Origin: Deltaproteobacteria bacterium
GTDB taxonomy: Bacteria; Myxococcota_A; UBA9160; UBA6930
NCBI GenBank assembly: GCA_029261815.1
Contig: JAJDAQ010000179.1
Location: 1-64,000, forward strand
Reading direction: 5' to 3'
DNA length: 64,000 nt
Below are positions 46,265 through 53,353 of this stretch, one piece after another. The translations under genes and the position numbers were made by a program. The first letter of the stretch is position 1. Every line of letters begins with the position of its first letter. The notes beneath the pieces are model-generated. The model saw only the letters and a program-made list of their open reading frames with translations, ran no database searches and was not told the origin of the DNA.

Positions 46265-46282
46265 GATTTCGCTCGCGAAATC
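46265..46282. repeat. palindrome GATTTCGCTCGCGAAATC
   Basis: Perfect 8-bp arms GATTTCGC/GCGAAATC with a 2-bp centre, 48 nt upstream of the transglutaminase-like lipoprotein and 46 nt after the 43-residue gene. The tight spacing looks more like a dimeric operator than a terminator, as no T-run follows on the minus strand. Confidence 0.45.
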
Positions 46283-46327
46283 AACCGCCTCAGCATGCGC
46301 AGGCCAGCGGCATCAAGCCGCGGCGCG

Positions 46328-46459
46328 CTACGCCGGGATGTTTGGGTTCAGATTGACCAGCGTGAAGAGGATGACCACGAAACCGACGATGGCCGGAATT
46401 CCACCAACGATGTAGGCGATGGTGACTTTGTCTACGCCAATGGGCTCTTTGTCCGACAC
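46328..46459 (-). CDS. 43-residue single-pass membrane peptide
   Basis: GTG start at 46459 with AGGAGGAC ribosome site (7 nt gap), stop TAG at 46328-46330. The peptide begins MSDKEPIGVDKVTIAY, continues with a hydrophobic helix from about residue 14 to 35 (YIVGGIPAIVGFVVILFTLV) and ends NLNPNIPA. The strong ribosome site, clean N-in/C-out layout and intergenic location support a real gene. Function unknown; such peptides often bind and tune a larger membrane complex. It lies between the AmpG-like MFS gene (divergent, 62 bp away) and the lipoprotein gene. Confidence 0.75.
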   Translation of the reverse strand: MSDKEPIGVDKVTIAYIVGGIPAIVGFVVILFTLVNLNPNIPA

Positions 46460-46521
46460 GCTGTGTCCTCCTGGAAGCGGCAGCAAGCTAGCGACTGGCC
46501 CCTTTCGAGTCGAGAGGCATA

Positions 46522-47748
46522 ATGGGCCGCAGGGGGGATCGGGTGCCGCTGCGTCGCATGCTCGTCCTGGTGGCCGGGCTCTATGTGATCGAGGGCTTCC
46601 CCATGGGAGTCTTCCGGGTCATCTTGCCGGCTTGGTGGGTCGAATCGGGCGTTTCCACGGCCCAGATCGGCTTTGCCAGCGGACTCTCGGTCGCCTGGTC
46701 GCTCAAGGTCTTCTGGTCGCCGCTCGTGCAGTGGCGCGGTGACGACCGGGCCTGGATCTCCGCCTCACTGCTCGTCATGAGCGGGGCCCTGTTCGCCCTC
46801 TCCGGCCTGGACCCGGGACAGGGAAGCTGGGTCTGGTGGTTGGTGGGCGGCTTCTGCCTGGCATCGGCGACCCAGGACATCGCCATCGACGCGACGACCA
46901 TCGGCTTCGTCCCGCGCGGCGACGAGGGTCCAGCGAACGCGATGCGGGTCGCGGCTTACCGGTTGTCGTTCGCCGTGTTTGGGACCGCGGCGCTCTTCCT
47001 GCCCGGCGTGATCGGATGGAGCGGAACACTCAGCGCTCTCGCGGTCGTTCCGCTCGCGATGGCGGGCGCAGTCTGGCTCAGCCCTGCCCGGCCGCGCGCG
47101 GACACCCACGACGCCCCGCTTTGGCATGCATTCCACCACTGGACGAAACGGCGCGAACTCTGGGCGGTGGCCGCCTTCGTCGTCCTCTTCCGATTGTCGG
47201 ACTTCGGTCTCGGCCCGATGCTGATTCCGTTCCAGCTCGACCGCGGCCTCAGTCGCGAAACCGTCGGTGTCCTCAGTGGCGTCGTGGGCGGCATCGGCCT
47301 CGTCGCGGGTGCGACGCTAGGCGGCACACTCGTCCATCGCCTGGGGATCCCCCGCGCGCTCGCATGGACCGGCATCCTCGCGGTCGCGTCGAACGCGCTT
47401 TACGCGGTCGCCGCGCTCGATGGAATGACGATCGAGGTCTTGTACGCCGCTTCCGTCGGAGAATCGCTGACGGGCGGGATGGTGACGGCCGCCTTCATGT
47501 CGTTCTTGATGCGCATCTGCCAGCGCGAGTGGGCGGCCGTGCAGTACGCCACGCTAACCGCGCTCTACCCGTTCGTCGGGCACCTGTTCGGAACACTCTC
47601 GGGCGTGCTGACAGAGGCGGTGGGCTTCGCGGGTTACTTCGCGCTGACGACGCTCTTCACGTTACCGGCCTTCGCGTTCCTGCCTGCCGTCGGACGATGG
47701 GTCGCCGACAGCATCGACGACGATCTGGAACCTGGACCCGGCGCCTAG
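46522..47748 (+). CDS. AmpG-like MFS transporter
   Basis: 408-residue major facilitator with 12 helices. EGFPMGVFRVILPAWW in TM1, SWSLKVFWSPLV-like VAWSLKVFWSPLVQW and ATQDIAIDATTIG (TM4) are typical of the AmpG/SLC33-like branch (D-x-A-x-D). AmpG imports anhydromuropeptides for recycling. This protein is shorter than E. coli AmpG and could carry another solute such as a sugar or acetyl-CoA. Ribosome site GAGAGG, ATG 46522. Its stop overlaps the convergent lipoprotein gene by 4 nt. Confidence 0.83.
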   Translation: MGRRGDRVPLRRMLVLVAGLYVIEGFPMGVFRVILPAWWVESGVSTAQIGFASGLSVAWSLKVFWSPLVQWRGDDRAWISASLLVMSGALFALSGLDPGQGSWVWWLVGGFCLASATQDIAIDATTIGFVPRGDEGPANAMRVAAYRLSFAVFGTAALFLPGVIGWSGTLSALAVVPLAMAGAVWLSPARPRADTHDAPLWHAFHHWTKRRELWAVAAFVVLFRLSDFGLGPMLIPFQLDRGLSRETVGVLSGVVGGIGLVAGATLGGTLVHRLGIPRALAWTGILAVASNALYAVAALDGMTIEVLYAASVGESLTGGMVTAAFMSFLMRICQREWAAVQYATLTALYPFVGHLFGTLSGVLTEAVGFAGYFALTTLFTLPAFAFLPAVGRWVADSIDDDLEPGPGA

Positions 47749-48308
47749 CGCCACTCGTCAGGAACGGCCGCCAGATTCGCTTCGATCTCGACTTCGCGGA
47801 GGCGACGTTCGAGGCGCTCGATCTCGCTTCGGTGGCGCCGGATCTCTTGGCGCGTCTTGAAGTCGAGGGTCGTCTCGCCAGGTGCGGCGCCGGTCTGGCC
47901 CGGGATCGGCGGCGCAACCTGCCACTGCCCGCCCTCGGCCGCGGCATCCATGCGCTGTTCCGCCGCTTCGAGCGCAGCCTGCTCCTCACCGATGTCGTCC
48001 CGGATGGCCGCGAATCGAGCGCGCCATTCACCCTGGGTCATCCCGCCGCGGCGGTCCACCGTGTAGGTGCGATCGACCGGAAGCGTCAGAAGCTGGTCCA
48101 ACCCCGCGCCGGAGGATTCCCGCGCGGATCCCTTCCAACGTGGAGCATCCGCCGGCGGCGCTTGTTCCGCGACATCCGGAGCCGGGTCGGATCCGGCCAC
48201 CACCGCGTCGCTCTCCGGCGTCTCGGCGATCCCGGCCGTCCCGCAGCCAAGGACGAAGAACAGGATCCCCACGGGGAGAATCTGGCGCGCGCGGGGGATT
48301 CGACTCAT
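47745..48308 (-). CDS. hypothetical lipoprotein with C-terminal coiled coil
   Basis: 187 residues starting MSRIPRARQILP. A short signal sequence ends at lipobox VLGC (Cys about 22). A disordered Ala/Pro/Asp-rich stretch (about 30-70) is followed by RTYTVDRRGGMTQGEWRARFAAI and a coiled coil (about 100-120 and 145-180, KTRQEIRRHRSEIERLERRL, then REVEIEAN). No known domain. An upstream TTG start (48317) is possible. It is divergent from the PilU-like gene across 137 bp, so a role in pilus or envelope function is conceivable but unsupported. Confidence 0.68.
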   Translation of the reverse strand: MSRIPRARQILPVGILFFVLGCGTAGIAETPESDAVVAGSDPAPDVAEQAPPADAPRWKGSARESSGAGLDQLLTLPVDRTYTVDRRGGMTQGEWRARFAAIRDDIGEEQAALEAAEQRMDAAAEGGQWQVAPPIPGQTGAAPGETTLDFKTRQEIRRHRSEIERLERRLREVEIEANLAAVPDEWR

Positions 48309-48445
48309 GACCGCCAACGATAGCGATTCGATTTGCGCGATCCGGTCAAGCCCACGGCCCGGAAGCCGATACGCATCCTGCAGGTCAGGGTTCCGCCCGG
48401 CCTGCGCCCCGGCTGTGGGCCTCGACGGAATTGGAGAGGGTCCGG

Positions 48446-49597
48446 ATGGACCGCGAAAAGCTCTACCGACTGCTGCGACTCGGCATCGAAAAGGGTGCCT
48501 CGGATATCCACTTCCAGGTGGGGAACCTGCCCCTCTATCGGTTCAATGGGAACCTGGTGGAGCTGCGGTACAAGGTTCTCAGCCCGGAGGACACCGAGGC
48601 CATCGCCCGATTGTTGCTCGAAGAAGATCCGCGACAAGAGACGATGGAGTTCAACGAAGTTGACCTCGCCTACGAGTTGCCCGACGAGGGTCGCTTTCGC
48701 GTCAACATCTCGCGCCAGCGCAAGAACTACAACATCGTGCTGCGGGTCATTCCGCTCCAGATCAAGACGTTCGACGAACTGAACCTCCCGGGTCTGTTGC
48801 GTGACATCTCGACGCTGCGACGCGGCTACGTCCTGGTGACCGGTGCCACCGGCATGGGCAAGAGCACGACGCTGGCCGCCCTCATCAACGAGGTCAATCG
48901 CCACCGCAAGGCCAAGATCATCACCGTCGAGGACCCGATCGAATTCGTGTTCTCGCACGAGAAGAGCATCATCACACAGCGCGAGATCGGAACCGACACC
49001 GCGGGTTTCCCGGACGCTTTGCGCGCCGCGCTGCGCCAGGACCCAGACGTGATCATGGTCGGCGAAATGCGCGACCTCGAGACCGTCGATACTTCACTGA
49101 AGGCCGCGGAGACCGGACACCTGGTGTTCTCGACGATCCACACATCGGACGTGGCGTCGACCATCAACCGGTTGGTCTCGTTCTTCCCGACCGAAGAGCA
49201 GGCCAACGTCCGCGCCCGGATCGCCGACAACATCCAAGCGATCGTTTCGCTTCGGTTGTTGGTCAACAAGCGCGAAGACGGCCGGGTTCCGGCGGTCGAG
49301 ATCCTGCGCACGACGCGAACCATCCAGGAATGCATCCGCGACCCGCAGAAGACGGCCGAACTGACCGACTATCTCGCTCGCGGCCGCAACGAGCACATGC
49401 AGACGTTCGACCAACACCTCCTCGATCTCCTTCGCGCCAACAAGATCTCGGTCGAGACGGCGCTCGCTGCCGCCTCGAACCCGGCGGACTTCCAGACCAA
49501 GCTCTCACTCGAGGGCGATGGCGAGGTCGAGTCCGCTCCGGAAGTCGAGAAACAGCTCGAAGAGATCGAGATCGACGACTCCGACGGGCGGTTCTAG
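48446..49597 (+). CDS. PilT/PilU-family retraction ATPase (PilU-like)
   Basis: 383-residue hexameric secretion ATPase of the type IV pilus retraction family. GASDIHFQVG lies near residue 13, Walker A GATGMGKST (about 133-141), Asp box VEDPIEF, Walker B VIMVGEMRD and His box TGHLVFSTIHT. The C-terminal HMQTFDQHLLDLLRANKIS...AALAAASNPADF part resembles PilU more than PilT, and an acidic tail (EVESAPEVEKQLEEIEIDDSD) follows. No pilin or assembly gene is nearby. The start is the ATG with GGAGAGG. It is 3 nt before the kinase-like gene, so the two are probably co-translated. Confidence 0.93.
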   Translation: MDREKLYRLLRLGIEKGASDIHFQVGNLPLYRFNGNLVELRYKVLSPEDTEAIARLLLEEDPRQETMEFNEVDLAYELPDEGRFRVNISRQRKNYNIVLRVIPLQIKTFDELNLPGLLRDISTLRRGYVLVTGATGMGKSTTLAALINEVNRHRKAKIITVEDPIEFVFSHEKSIITQREIGTDTAGFPDALRAALRQDPDVIMVGEMRDLETVDTSLKAAETGHLVFSTIHTSDVASTINRLVSFFPTEEQANVRARIADNIQAIVSLRLLVNKREDGRVPAVEILRTTRTIQECIRDPQKTAELTDYLARGRNEHMQTFDQHLLDLLRANKISVETALAAASNPADFQTKLSLEGDGEVESAPEVEKQLEEIEIDDSDGRF

Positions 49598-49600
49598 ACG

Positions 49601-50881
49601 ATGGCCCTGAGTCCCGAAACCACCACGGCGGTTCCCAATCGCCTCGAGCAACTGACCGTCACGCTACGCGCCGTCGCCGCGCGTGCCGCCGAACAGGCCA
49701 AGGGCAACGCCCTGGTGTTCAGTCACAACGCGGTGGAGCCGCCCGCCTACTCGGCGCCGCCGCTCCGCGCAGCCGCTGGCTTCACCGAGGCCGACGATGC
49801 GCGGCGCGCTGCGAGCGCACTCGCGGGCCTGGTACGCGAGTGTCAGGAGACAGCCAGCCTGAGGCACGGCGAAATCGTCGGATTCGGGACGGCGTTCGTG
49901 CTTCCGATCCGCATCGAGGATCGCGCCTGGGGCGCCCTCGTCACGCTCTCCGTCGATCCGGTCGCGGCTCCGATCCAAGCGGCACTCGCCGGCCTCGCCG
50001 AAACGGCCGCGCTTCGCGCCGATCACGTCTACCTCGCGAGTCGTGTAAATGAGCTCGAAGAGAAGCTGCACCACTCCGCGCCCGCGGCGGACCCGGGCGG
50101 AAATCCGGATGAGTTGCTGAAGCTGTCAGAAGCCCTCTTCGCTCAAGACATCGAACTACTGCGAAGCAGCGAGAAGCTCTCTTCGGTCGAGAAGCTGAAG
50201 AGCGACTTCATCGAGAAGATGTCGCGCGAACTGCGCACGCCGCTCAATGGCATCATCGAGGCGATCATCTCGGTGCTCGCGGGTGAGAACGAACATCTTT
50301 CGGCGACCGCCAAAGCGAACCTGCGCGCTGCCCTGGACGACGGCACGTCTTTCCAGCGCACGCTCCAGAACATCCTGGACCTCTGGCGCATCAAGCAGGG
50401 CGAGCTTCCGATCGAACTCGGCGACGTCAACTTCCGCGAAGTCGTAGAAGAAGCGATCTTCAGCGTGCAGGACACGATCGGCGAGCGGCCGGTGACCGTG
50501 AAGAAGCACTTTGAAGAGCCGCTTCCGAACATCCGCACCGACCTCGCGAAGATCAATCAGGTCCTCTTCCTGCTCCTCGACAACGCGTGCAAGTTCACGC
50601 CGCAGGGACAGGTGGAGATCCGTACGTCTGTGCTCGCCGGGAAACTGCGCTGCGAGATCATCGATACCGGCATCGGCATCTGCGCCGACGACCGGGACTA
50701 CGTCTTCGACGAGTTCTTCCAGGTCGACCCGACGACGTCCTCAACTTACAAGGGTGCAGGTCTCGGCCTGACGCTCGTGCGCGATCTGCTGATCCTCATG
50801 GACGGCGAGATCGAGATCGAGAGCGAGGTCGGACGCGGCACGACCGTGGTCTTCACGGTTCCGGTCCAACCGCTGGCCTAG
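49601..50881 (+). CDS. sensor-kinase-like protein without phospho-acceptor His
   Basis: 426 residues. A GAF-like N-terminal sensor (about 15-145) leads to a coiled coil (145-200), a HisKA-like helical hairpin and an HATPase_c domain (about 300-425) with N-box LLDNACKFTP, G1 DTGIGI, F-box and G2 GAGLGLTLV intact. In the H-box, where SHELRTPL is expected, the sequence is SRELRTPL: R209 (codon CGC at 50225-50227) replaces the phospho-acceptor His. It should bind ATP but cannot autophosphorylate in the usual way, so it may act as a scaffold or allosteric partner, perhaps for the upstream PilU-like ATPase. Confidence 0.88.
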   Translation: MALSPETTTAVPNRLEQLTVTLRAVAARAAEQAKGNALVFSHNAVEPPAYSAPPLRAAAGFTEADDARRAASALAGLVRECQETASLRHGEIVGFGTAFVLPIRIEDRAWGALVTLSVDPVAAPIQAALAGLAETAALRADHVYLASRVNELEEKLHHSAPAADPGGNPDELLKLSEALFAQDIELLRSSEKLSSVEKLKSDFIEKMSRELRTPLNGIIEAIISVLAGENEHLSATAKANLRAALDDGTSFQRTLQNILDLWRIKQGELPIELGDVNFREVVEEAIFSVQDTIGERPVTVKKHFEEPLPNIRTDLAKINQVLFLLLDNACKFTPQGQVEIRTSVLAGKLRCEIIDTGIGICADDRDYVFDEFFQVDPTTSSTYKGAGLGLTLVRDLLILMDGEIEIESEVGRGTTVVFTVPVQPLA

Positions 50882-51368
50882 GCCGGCCCAGCACTCCGCG
50901 CGATCCTGAGCCCGTGCGGGCTACTTGCCCTGCGACGGTAGGTGCCCTGGAGCCAGTGCCCGTCGTACCGTCGTGGGTCGACCAGGACAGGTCGCAGGAC
51001 GCCCCTGAAGGCCGACACACGGCCGAAGACCCGCTCGCCCGACCCTGGGTCGCATGCTCTCGCGGAACCGCGCAGTTGCTCGCCTGAGCCGACTGGCCGG
51101 TTCCCCGCCCTGCCCTGGTCGCGCGATCGACAAGAACGACGCGGCCACCGAGAAGAAGAAAGTGATCCAGGACGCCGTCCGGAGTCGGAACCAAGCGCCG
51201 GCAATGCGGACGCGTGAACGTCCTAGCGACCCGCGGTCAAGGCGAGAACCAGCCAAGACAGAACCGGCCGTGGGCGCACCGGTCAAGCGTCTGCGGGAAA
51301 CGAGGGCACCGACGCGGCGGGAATCGCCCGAATGTCTGGGCGGAACCCGCTGAGGGCGACCGGCGGGG
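50882..51368. other. 487-bp intergenic region without a confident gene
   Basis: Between the kinase-like gene and rpoZ. No reading frame here has the codon pattern or family likeness of its neighbours, and no tRNA, RNase P, tmRNA or SRP RNA signature is seen on either strand. Two stretches on the minus strand look weakly protein-like but in different frames (a VPTPDGVLDHFLLLGGRVVL segment near 51130-51190, and a frame ending at 50878 with a VFGRVSAFRGVLRPVL segment near 50980-51030). This could mean a decayed gene. It may equally be plain GC-rich spacer. Confidence 0.4.
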
Positions 51369-51587
51369 CTACTCGCCCGTTTCGATATCCGCGTCCTTCT
51401 CGTAGTCGGGCAGGATGTACCCGGCTGCGATCTCACGCAGGGCCGTCACGACTTCCTTGTTGTCCTCGGTCTGGACCATGGCGCGCGCGCCCTTCTTGAG
51501 CTGCTTGGTGCGGATCGCGGCCATCTGAACCAGGTGGAAGCGGTTCGGGACGCGGTCTGTGCAGTCTTCGATGGTGATCCGGGCCAT
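51369..51587 (-). CDS. rpoZ: RNA polymerase omega subunit
   Basis: 72 residues: MARITIEDCTDRVPNRFHLV, then QMAAIRTKQLKKGARAMV and KEVVTALREIAAGYI, the conserved omega core that helps β' fold. The C-terminus is short and acidic (DYEKDADIETGE). GGAG lies 8 nt before the ATG. In many proteobacteria rpoZ follows gmk; here it stands alone, 139 nt from the histone-like gene on the same strand and behind its terminator. Confidence 0.95.
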   Translation of the reverse strand: MARITIEDCTDRVPNRFHLVQMAAIRTKQLKKGARAMVQTEDNKEVVTALREIAAGYILPDYEKDADIETGE

Positions 51588-51667
51588 GACGGGTCTCCTT
51601 GGGAGAGGACCAGGGCGCAGGGGCCACTGGGAGGACGGACTCTAGGGGAGCGGCCGAAAGAAGGAAA

Positions 51668-51693
51668 CCCCGGCCGGCGGGTGCCGGCCGGGG
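51668..51693 (-). terminator. Rho-independent terminator after the histone-like gene
   Basis: Arms CCCCGGCCGGC (51668-51678) and GCCGGCCGGGG (51683-51693) pair perfectly over 11 bp with a 4-nt loop. On the minus strand the stem is followed by TTTCCTTCTTT. It lies 34 nt after the histone-like stop and 80 nt before the rpoZ start, so it separates the two genes. Confidence 0.85.
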
Positions 51694-51726
51694 TCCAAAG
51701 ACCTTCCCTAGAAGGGCTTGTCGGAA

Positions 51727-52149
51727 TTACTTCCGGCGAGCCTTCTTGCGCGCACCCTTGCGGGCCGCCTTCTTGCGGGTCGTCTTCTTGGCGGCCTTCT
51801 TGCGAGTGGCCTTCTTTCGCGTCTTCTTGGCAGCCTTCTTACGGGTTGCCTTCTTCCGCGTGGCCTTCTTCTTCGTGGCCTTCTTGCGCGTCTTCTTGGC
51901 GGCCTTCTTCTTGGTCGCCTTCTTACGTGCCTTCTTGGCGGCCTTCTTACGGGTCGCCTTCTTCCGCGTGGCCTTCTTCTTCGTGGCCTTCTTGCGGGTG
52001 GCCTTCTTGCGCGTCGCCTTCTTTGCGGCCTTCTTCTTGGTCGCCTTCTTGCGAGTTGCCTTCTTGCGCGTTGCCTTCTTGCGCGTGGCCTTCTTCTTGG
52101 TCGCCTTCTTGGCGGCCTTCTTTCGAGTAGCCTTCTTACGAGCTGCCAT
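51727..52149 (-). CDS. histone H1-like Lys/Ala repeat protein
   Basis: 140 residues, almost only Lys, Ala, Arg and Thr, built from repeated KKA-T/A-RKKA units through the whole length (starts MAARKKATRKKAAKK, ends ARKGARKKARRK). This resembles bacterial histone H1-like C-terminal domains, which bind and compact DNA without fixed structure. The start ATG at 52149 gives the usual MAARKKA beginning. The matching DNA repeats (period 15 and 12 nt) are prone to slippage, so repeat number may differ among strains. The gene has its own promoter candidate and terminator. Confidence 0.88.
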   Translation of the reverse strand: MAARKKATRKKAAKKATKKKATRKKATRKKATRKKATKKKAAKKATRKKATRKKATKKKATRKKATRKKAAKKARKKATKKKAAKKTRKKATKKKATRKKATRKKAAKKTRKKATRKKAAKKTTRKKAARKGARKKARRK

Positions 52150-52275
52150 GGATTGGGTCACCCCTCTTTTTTATGGCTCCCGAGCCTCATCGGACCCGGT
52201 GCCCTGCGACTTGAGACATGGGTTTCCCCAGTTCCCTTCGCAATGTCACGGCACTAGGGCCGTAGTTGCGTGCGA

Positions 52276-52304
52276 GGCTAACAGCCGGTTTTTTCGCCCG
52301 TCAA
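52276..52304 (-). promoter_or_regulatory. promoter candidate for the histone-like gene
   Basis: On the minus strand TTGACG (plus 52299-52304), 17-bp spacer with an A6 tract, then TTAGCC (plus 52276-52281). The -35 is good and the -10 weak. It would give a leader of about 120 nt before the ATG at 52149. Confidence 0.4.
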
Positions 52305-52410
52305 GTAATAAACGCAAAAAATTCGCGGGGATGGAGGCTCAAGCTGCGGGCTCGTGCCGGATTTGGCCGACAACGGGGCGCTTGAACACGTGCCTTACCG
52401 CGTTCCCGAC

Positions 52411-52439
52411 TTGACTCGCTGCGTTCCACTGAGTATTCA
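52411..52439 (+). promoter_or_regulatory. sigma-70 promoter of the COX24-like gene
   Basis: TTGACT (52411-52416), exactly 17 bp, then TATTCA (52434-52439). The predicted start near 52446 leaves a leader of about 31 nt with ribosome site GGAGAGGA before the TTG start at 52477. Confidence 0.65.
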
Positions 52440-52476
52440 TGCGCCCCGTCTCGAACCGTCGGAGAGGACGATCCAC

Positions 52477-52566
52477 TTGGGAAGCGTGATCAAGAAGCGC
52501 CGCAAGAAGATGCGCAAGCACAAGAAGAAGAAGCTTCTGAAGCGGTCGCGCCACAAGAAGAAGTAA
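52477..52566 (+). CDS. AURKAIP1/COX24-domain mini-protein (29 aa)
   Basis: 29 residues from a TTG start, MGSVIKKRRKKMRKHKKKKL then LKRSRHKKK. This matches the small AURKAIP1/COX24 domain family (starts MGSVIKKRRKRM in relatives). That domain is related to the C-terminus of mitochondrial ribosomal protein mS38, and the bacterial members are thought to be tiny ribosomal or ribosome-associated proteins. A sound promoter, ribosome site GGAGAGGA and a UUCG hairpin right at the stop frame it as an independent unit. Length is normal for the family. Confidence 0.85.
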   Translation: MGSVIKKRRKKMRKHKKKKLLKRSRHKKK

Positions 52567-52581
52567 CGCGCTTCGGCGCGT
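52566..52581 (+). other. UUCG-tetraloop hairpin at the end of the COX24-like gene
   Basis: ACGCGC-TTCG-GCGCGT, a perfect 6-bp stem with a very stable UUCG loop, starts on the last base of the TAA stop. No U-tract follows, so termination is uncertain. It may protect the 3' end of a 90-nt message. Confidence 0.5.
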
Positions 52582-52656
52582 CGCCGGTCTCCTGAGCACT
52601 CGCCAGGATCGGCTCCCTTCCCTGTCGTTGATCGGCGCACCGGATTCCGGTGTTGG

Positions 52657-53145
52657 TCATACGGAGGAGTTCGCGACGTCGCCGGGTTGTCCCGCAGGCT
52701 TGTGTCGCGTTCCCAGGAAGCGTCCGAGCCATCGATTGACCGCGTGACGTCGCGGCAGGAACGGCAGCACCGGCTCCTTGCGATTGCCGAGTGTCCGGAG
52801 ATCATCCGTCATCGGAAGGTTGGCCGGATCGATCATCAAGCCGCGTCGCAAGTATCGAATCGCCTCGGCCTTGAATCCAAAGGCCAGGTGGACGCGCGCG
52901 AGGTTGTGATACAGCTCGGGGTTGAAGAACTCTTCTTTCGCTGCGGATCGACAGAGTTCGAGTGCACGATCGAAGCGTCGCTCGACGAGGGCCAGGCCCA
53001 ACCCGCAAAACGAGCGATAGCGGGGATTCGCCGGGTCCAGTTGATGAGCGGTCCGAAAGTGCTCGAGCGCCTGCGCTTCGTTCCCACGGTCCTGGAGCTC
53101 TCGCCCGCGCCGGTAGTGTTCTTCTGCTGTCACCGAAACCTGCAT
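52657..53145 (-). CDS. TPR-repeat protein
   Basis: 162 residues with about three tetratricopeptide repeats: EEHYRRGRELQDRGNEAQALEHF (given as residues 8-30), a second from about 35 to 68 (GLGLALVERRFDRALELCRSA) and a third from about 75 to 108 (YHNLARVHLAFGFKAEAIRYL). The TPR signature ends at about residue 113 (IDPANLP), followed by a basic tail that might bind RNA or membrane. No signal peptide. The role is protein-protein interaction; the partner is unknown. It stands alone, facing the COX24-like gene. Confidence 0.83.
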   Translation of the reverse strand: MQVSVTAEEHYRRGRELQDRGNEAQALEHFRTAHQLDPANPRYRSFCGLGLALVERRFDRALELCRSAAKEEFFNPELYHNLARVHLAFGFKAEAIRYLRRGLMIDPANLPMTDDLRTLGNRKEPVLPFLPRRHAVNRWLGRFLGTRHKPAGQPGDVANSSV

Positions 53146-53353
53146 CGAATCCCCCGTCCGGGTCGTGGGTGACCCGGCTCACGTTCTGCACGAAGGATGT
53201 AAGGCAAGTCCTGTGCCAGCCTCTCTCGCGCACGCAGAAGCGGGGCCAACCGCACGACGCGACAAGGCGTTTTGGCCGGATCATCAAATCGTGGGGAACC
53301 CGCCCCAAGTACGAAATGGTACCCGGGAGTGACGAAACCGAACTCCGCCGGGG

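Noticed and set aside
50882-51368. Possible RNase P RNA (an ACAGAACCGG stretch at about 51256)
   Set aside because: The 5' partner GAGGAAAGTCC and other conserved regions are absent on both strands.
51740-52149. Possible CRISPR-like array from regular short repeats
   Set aside because: The repeats are contiguous in-frame Lys/Ala codons without spacers; no cas gene nearby.
51718-52257. Leu/Arg-rich repetitive frames on the plus strand that look like membrane repeats
   Set aside because: They are the reverse complement of the KKA-repeat histone-like gene, which has a normal start, a promoter candidate and a terminator on the minus strand.
52284-52296. T-run after a small GGCT/AGCC stem as a plus-strand terminator
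   Set aside because: The stem is only 4 bp and no plus-strand gene ends there.
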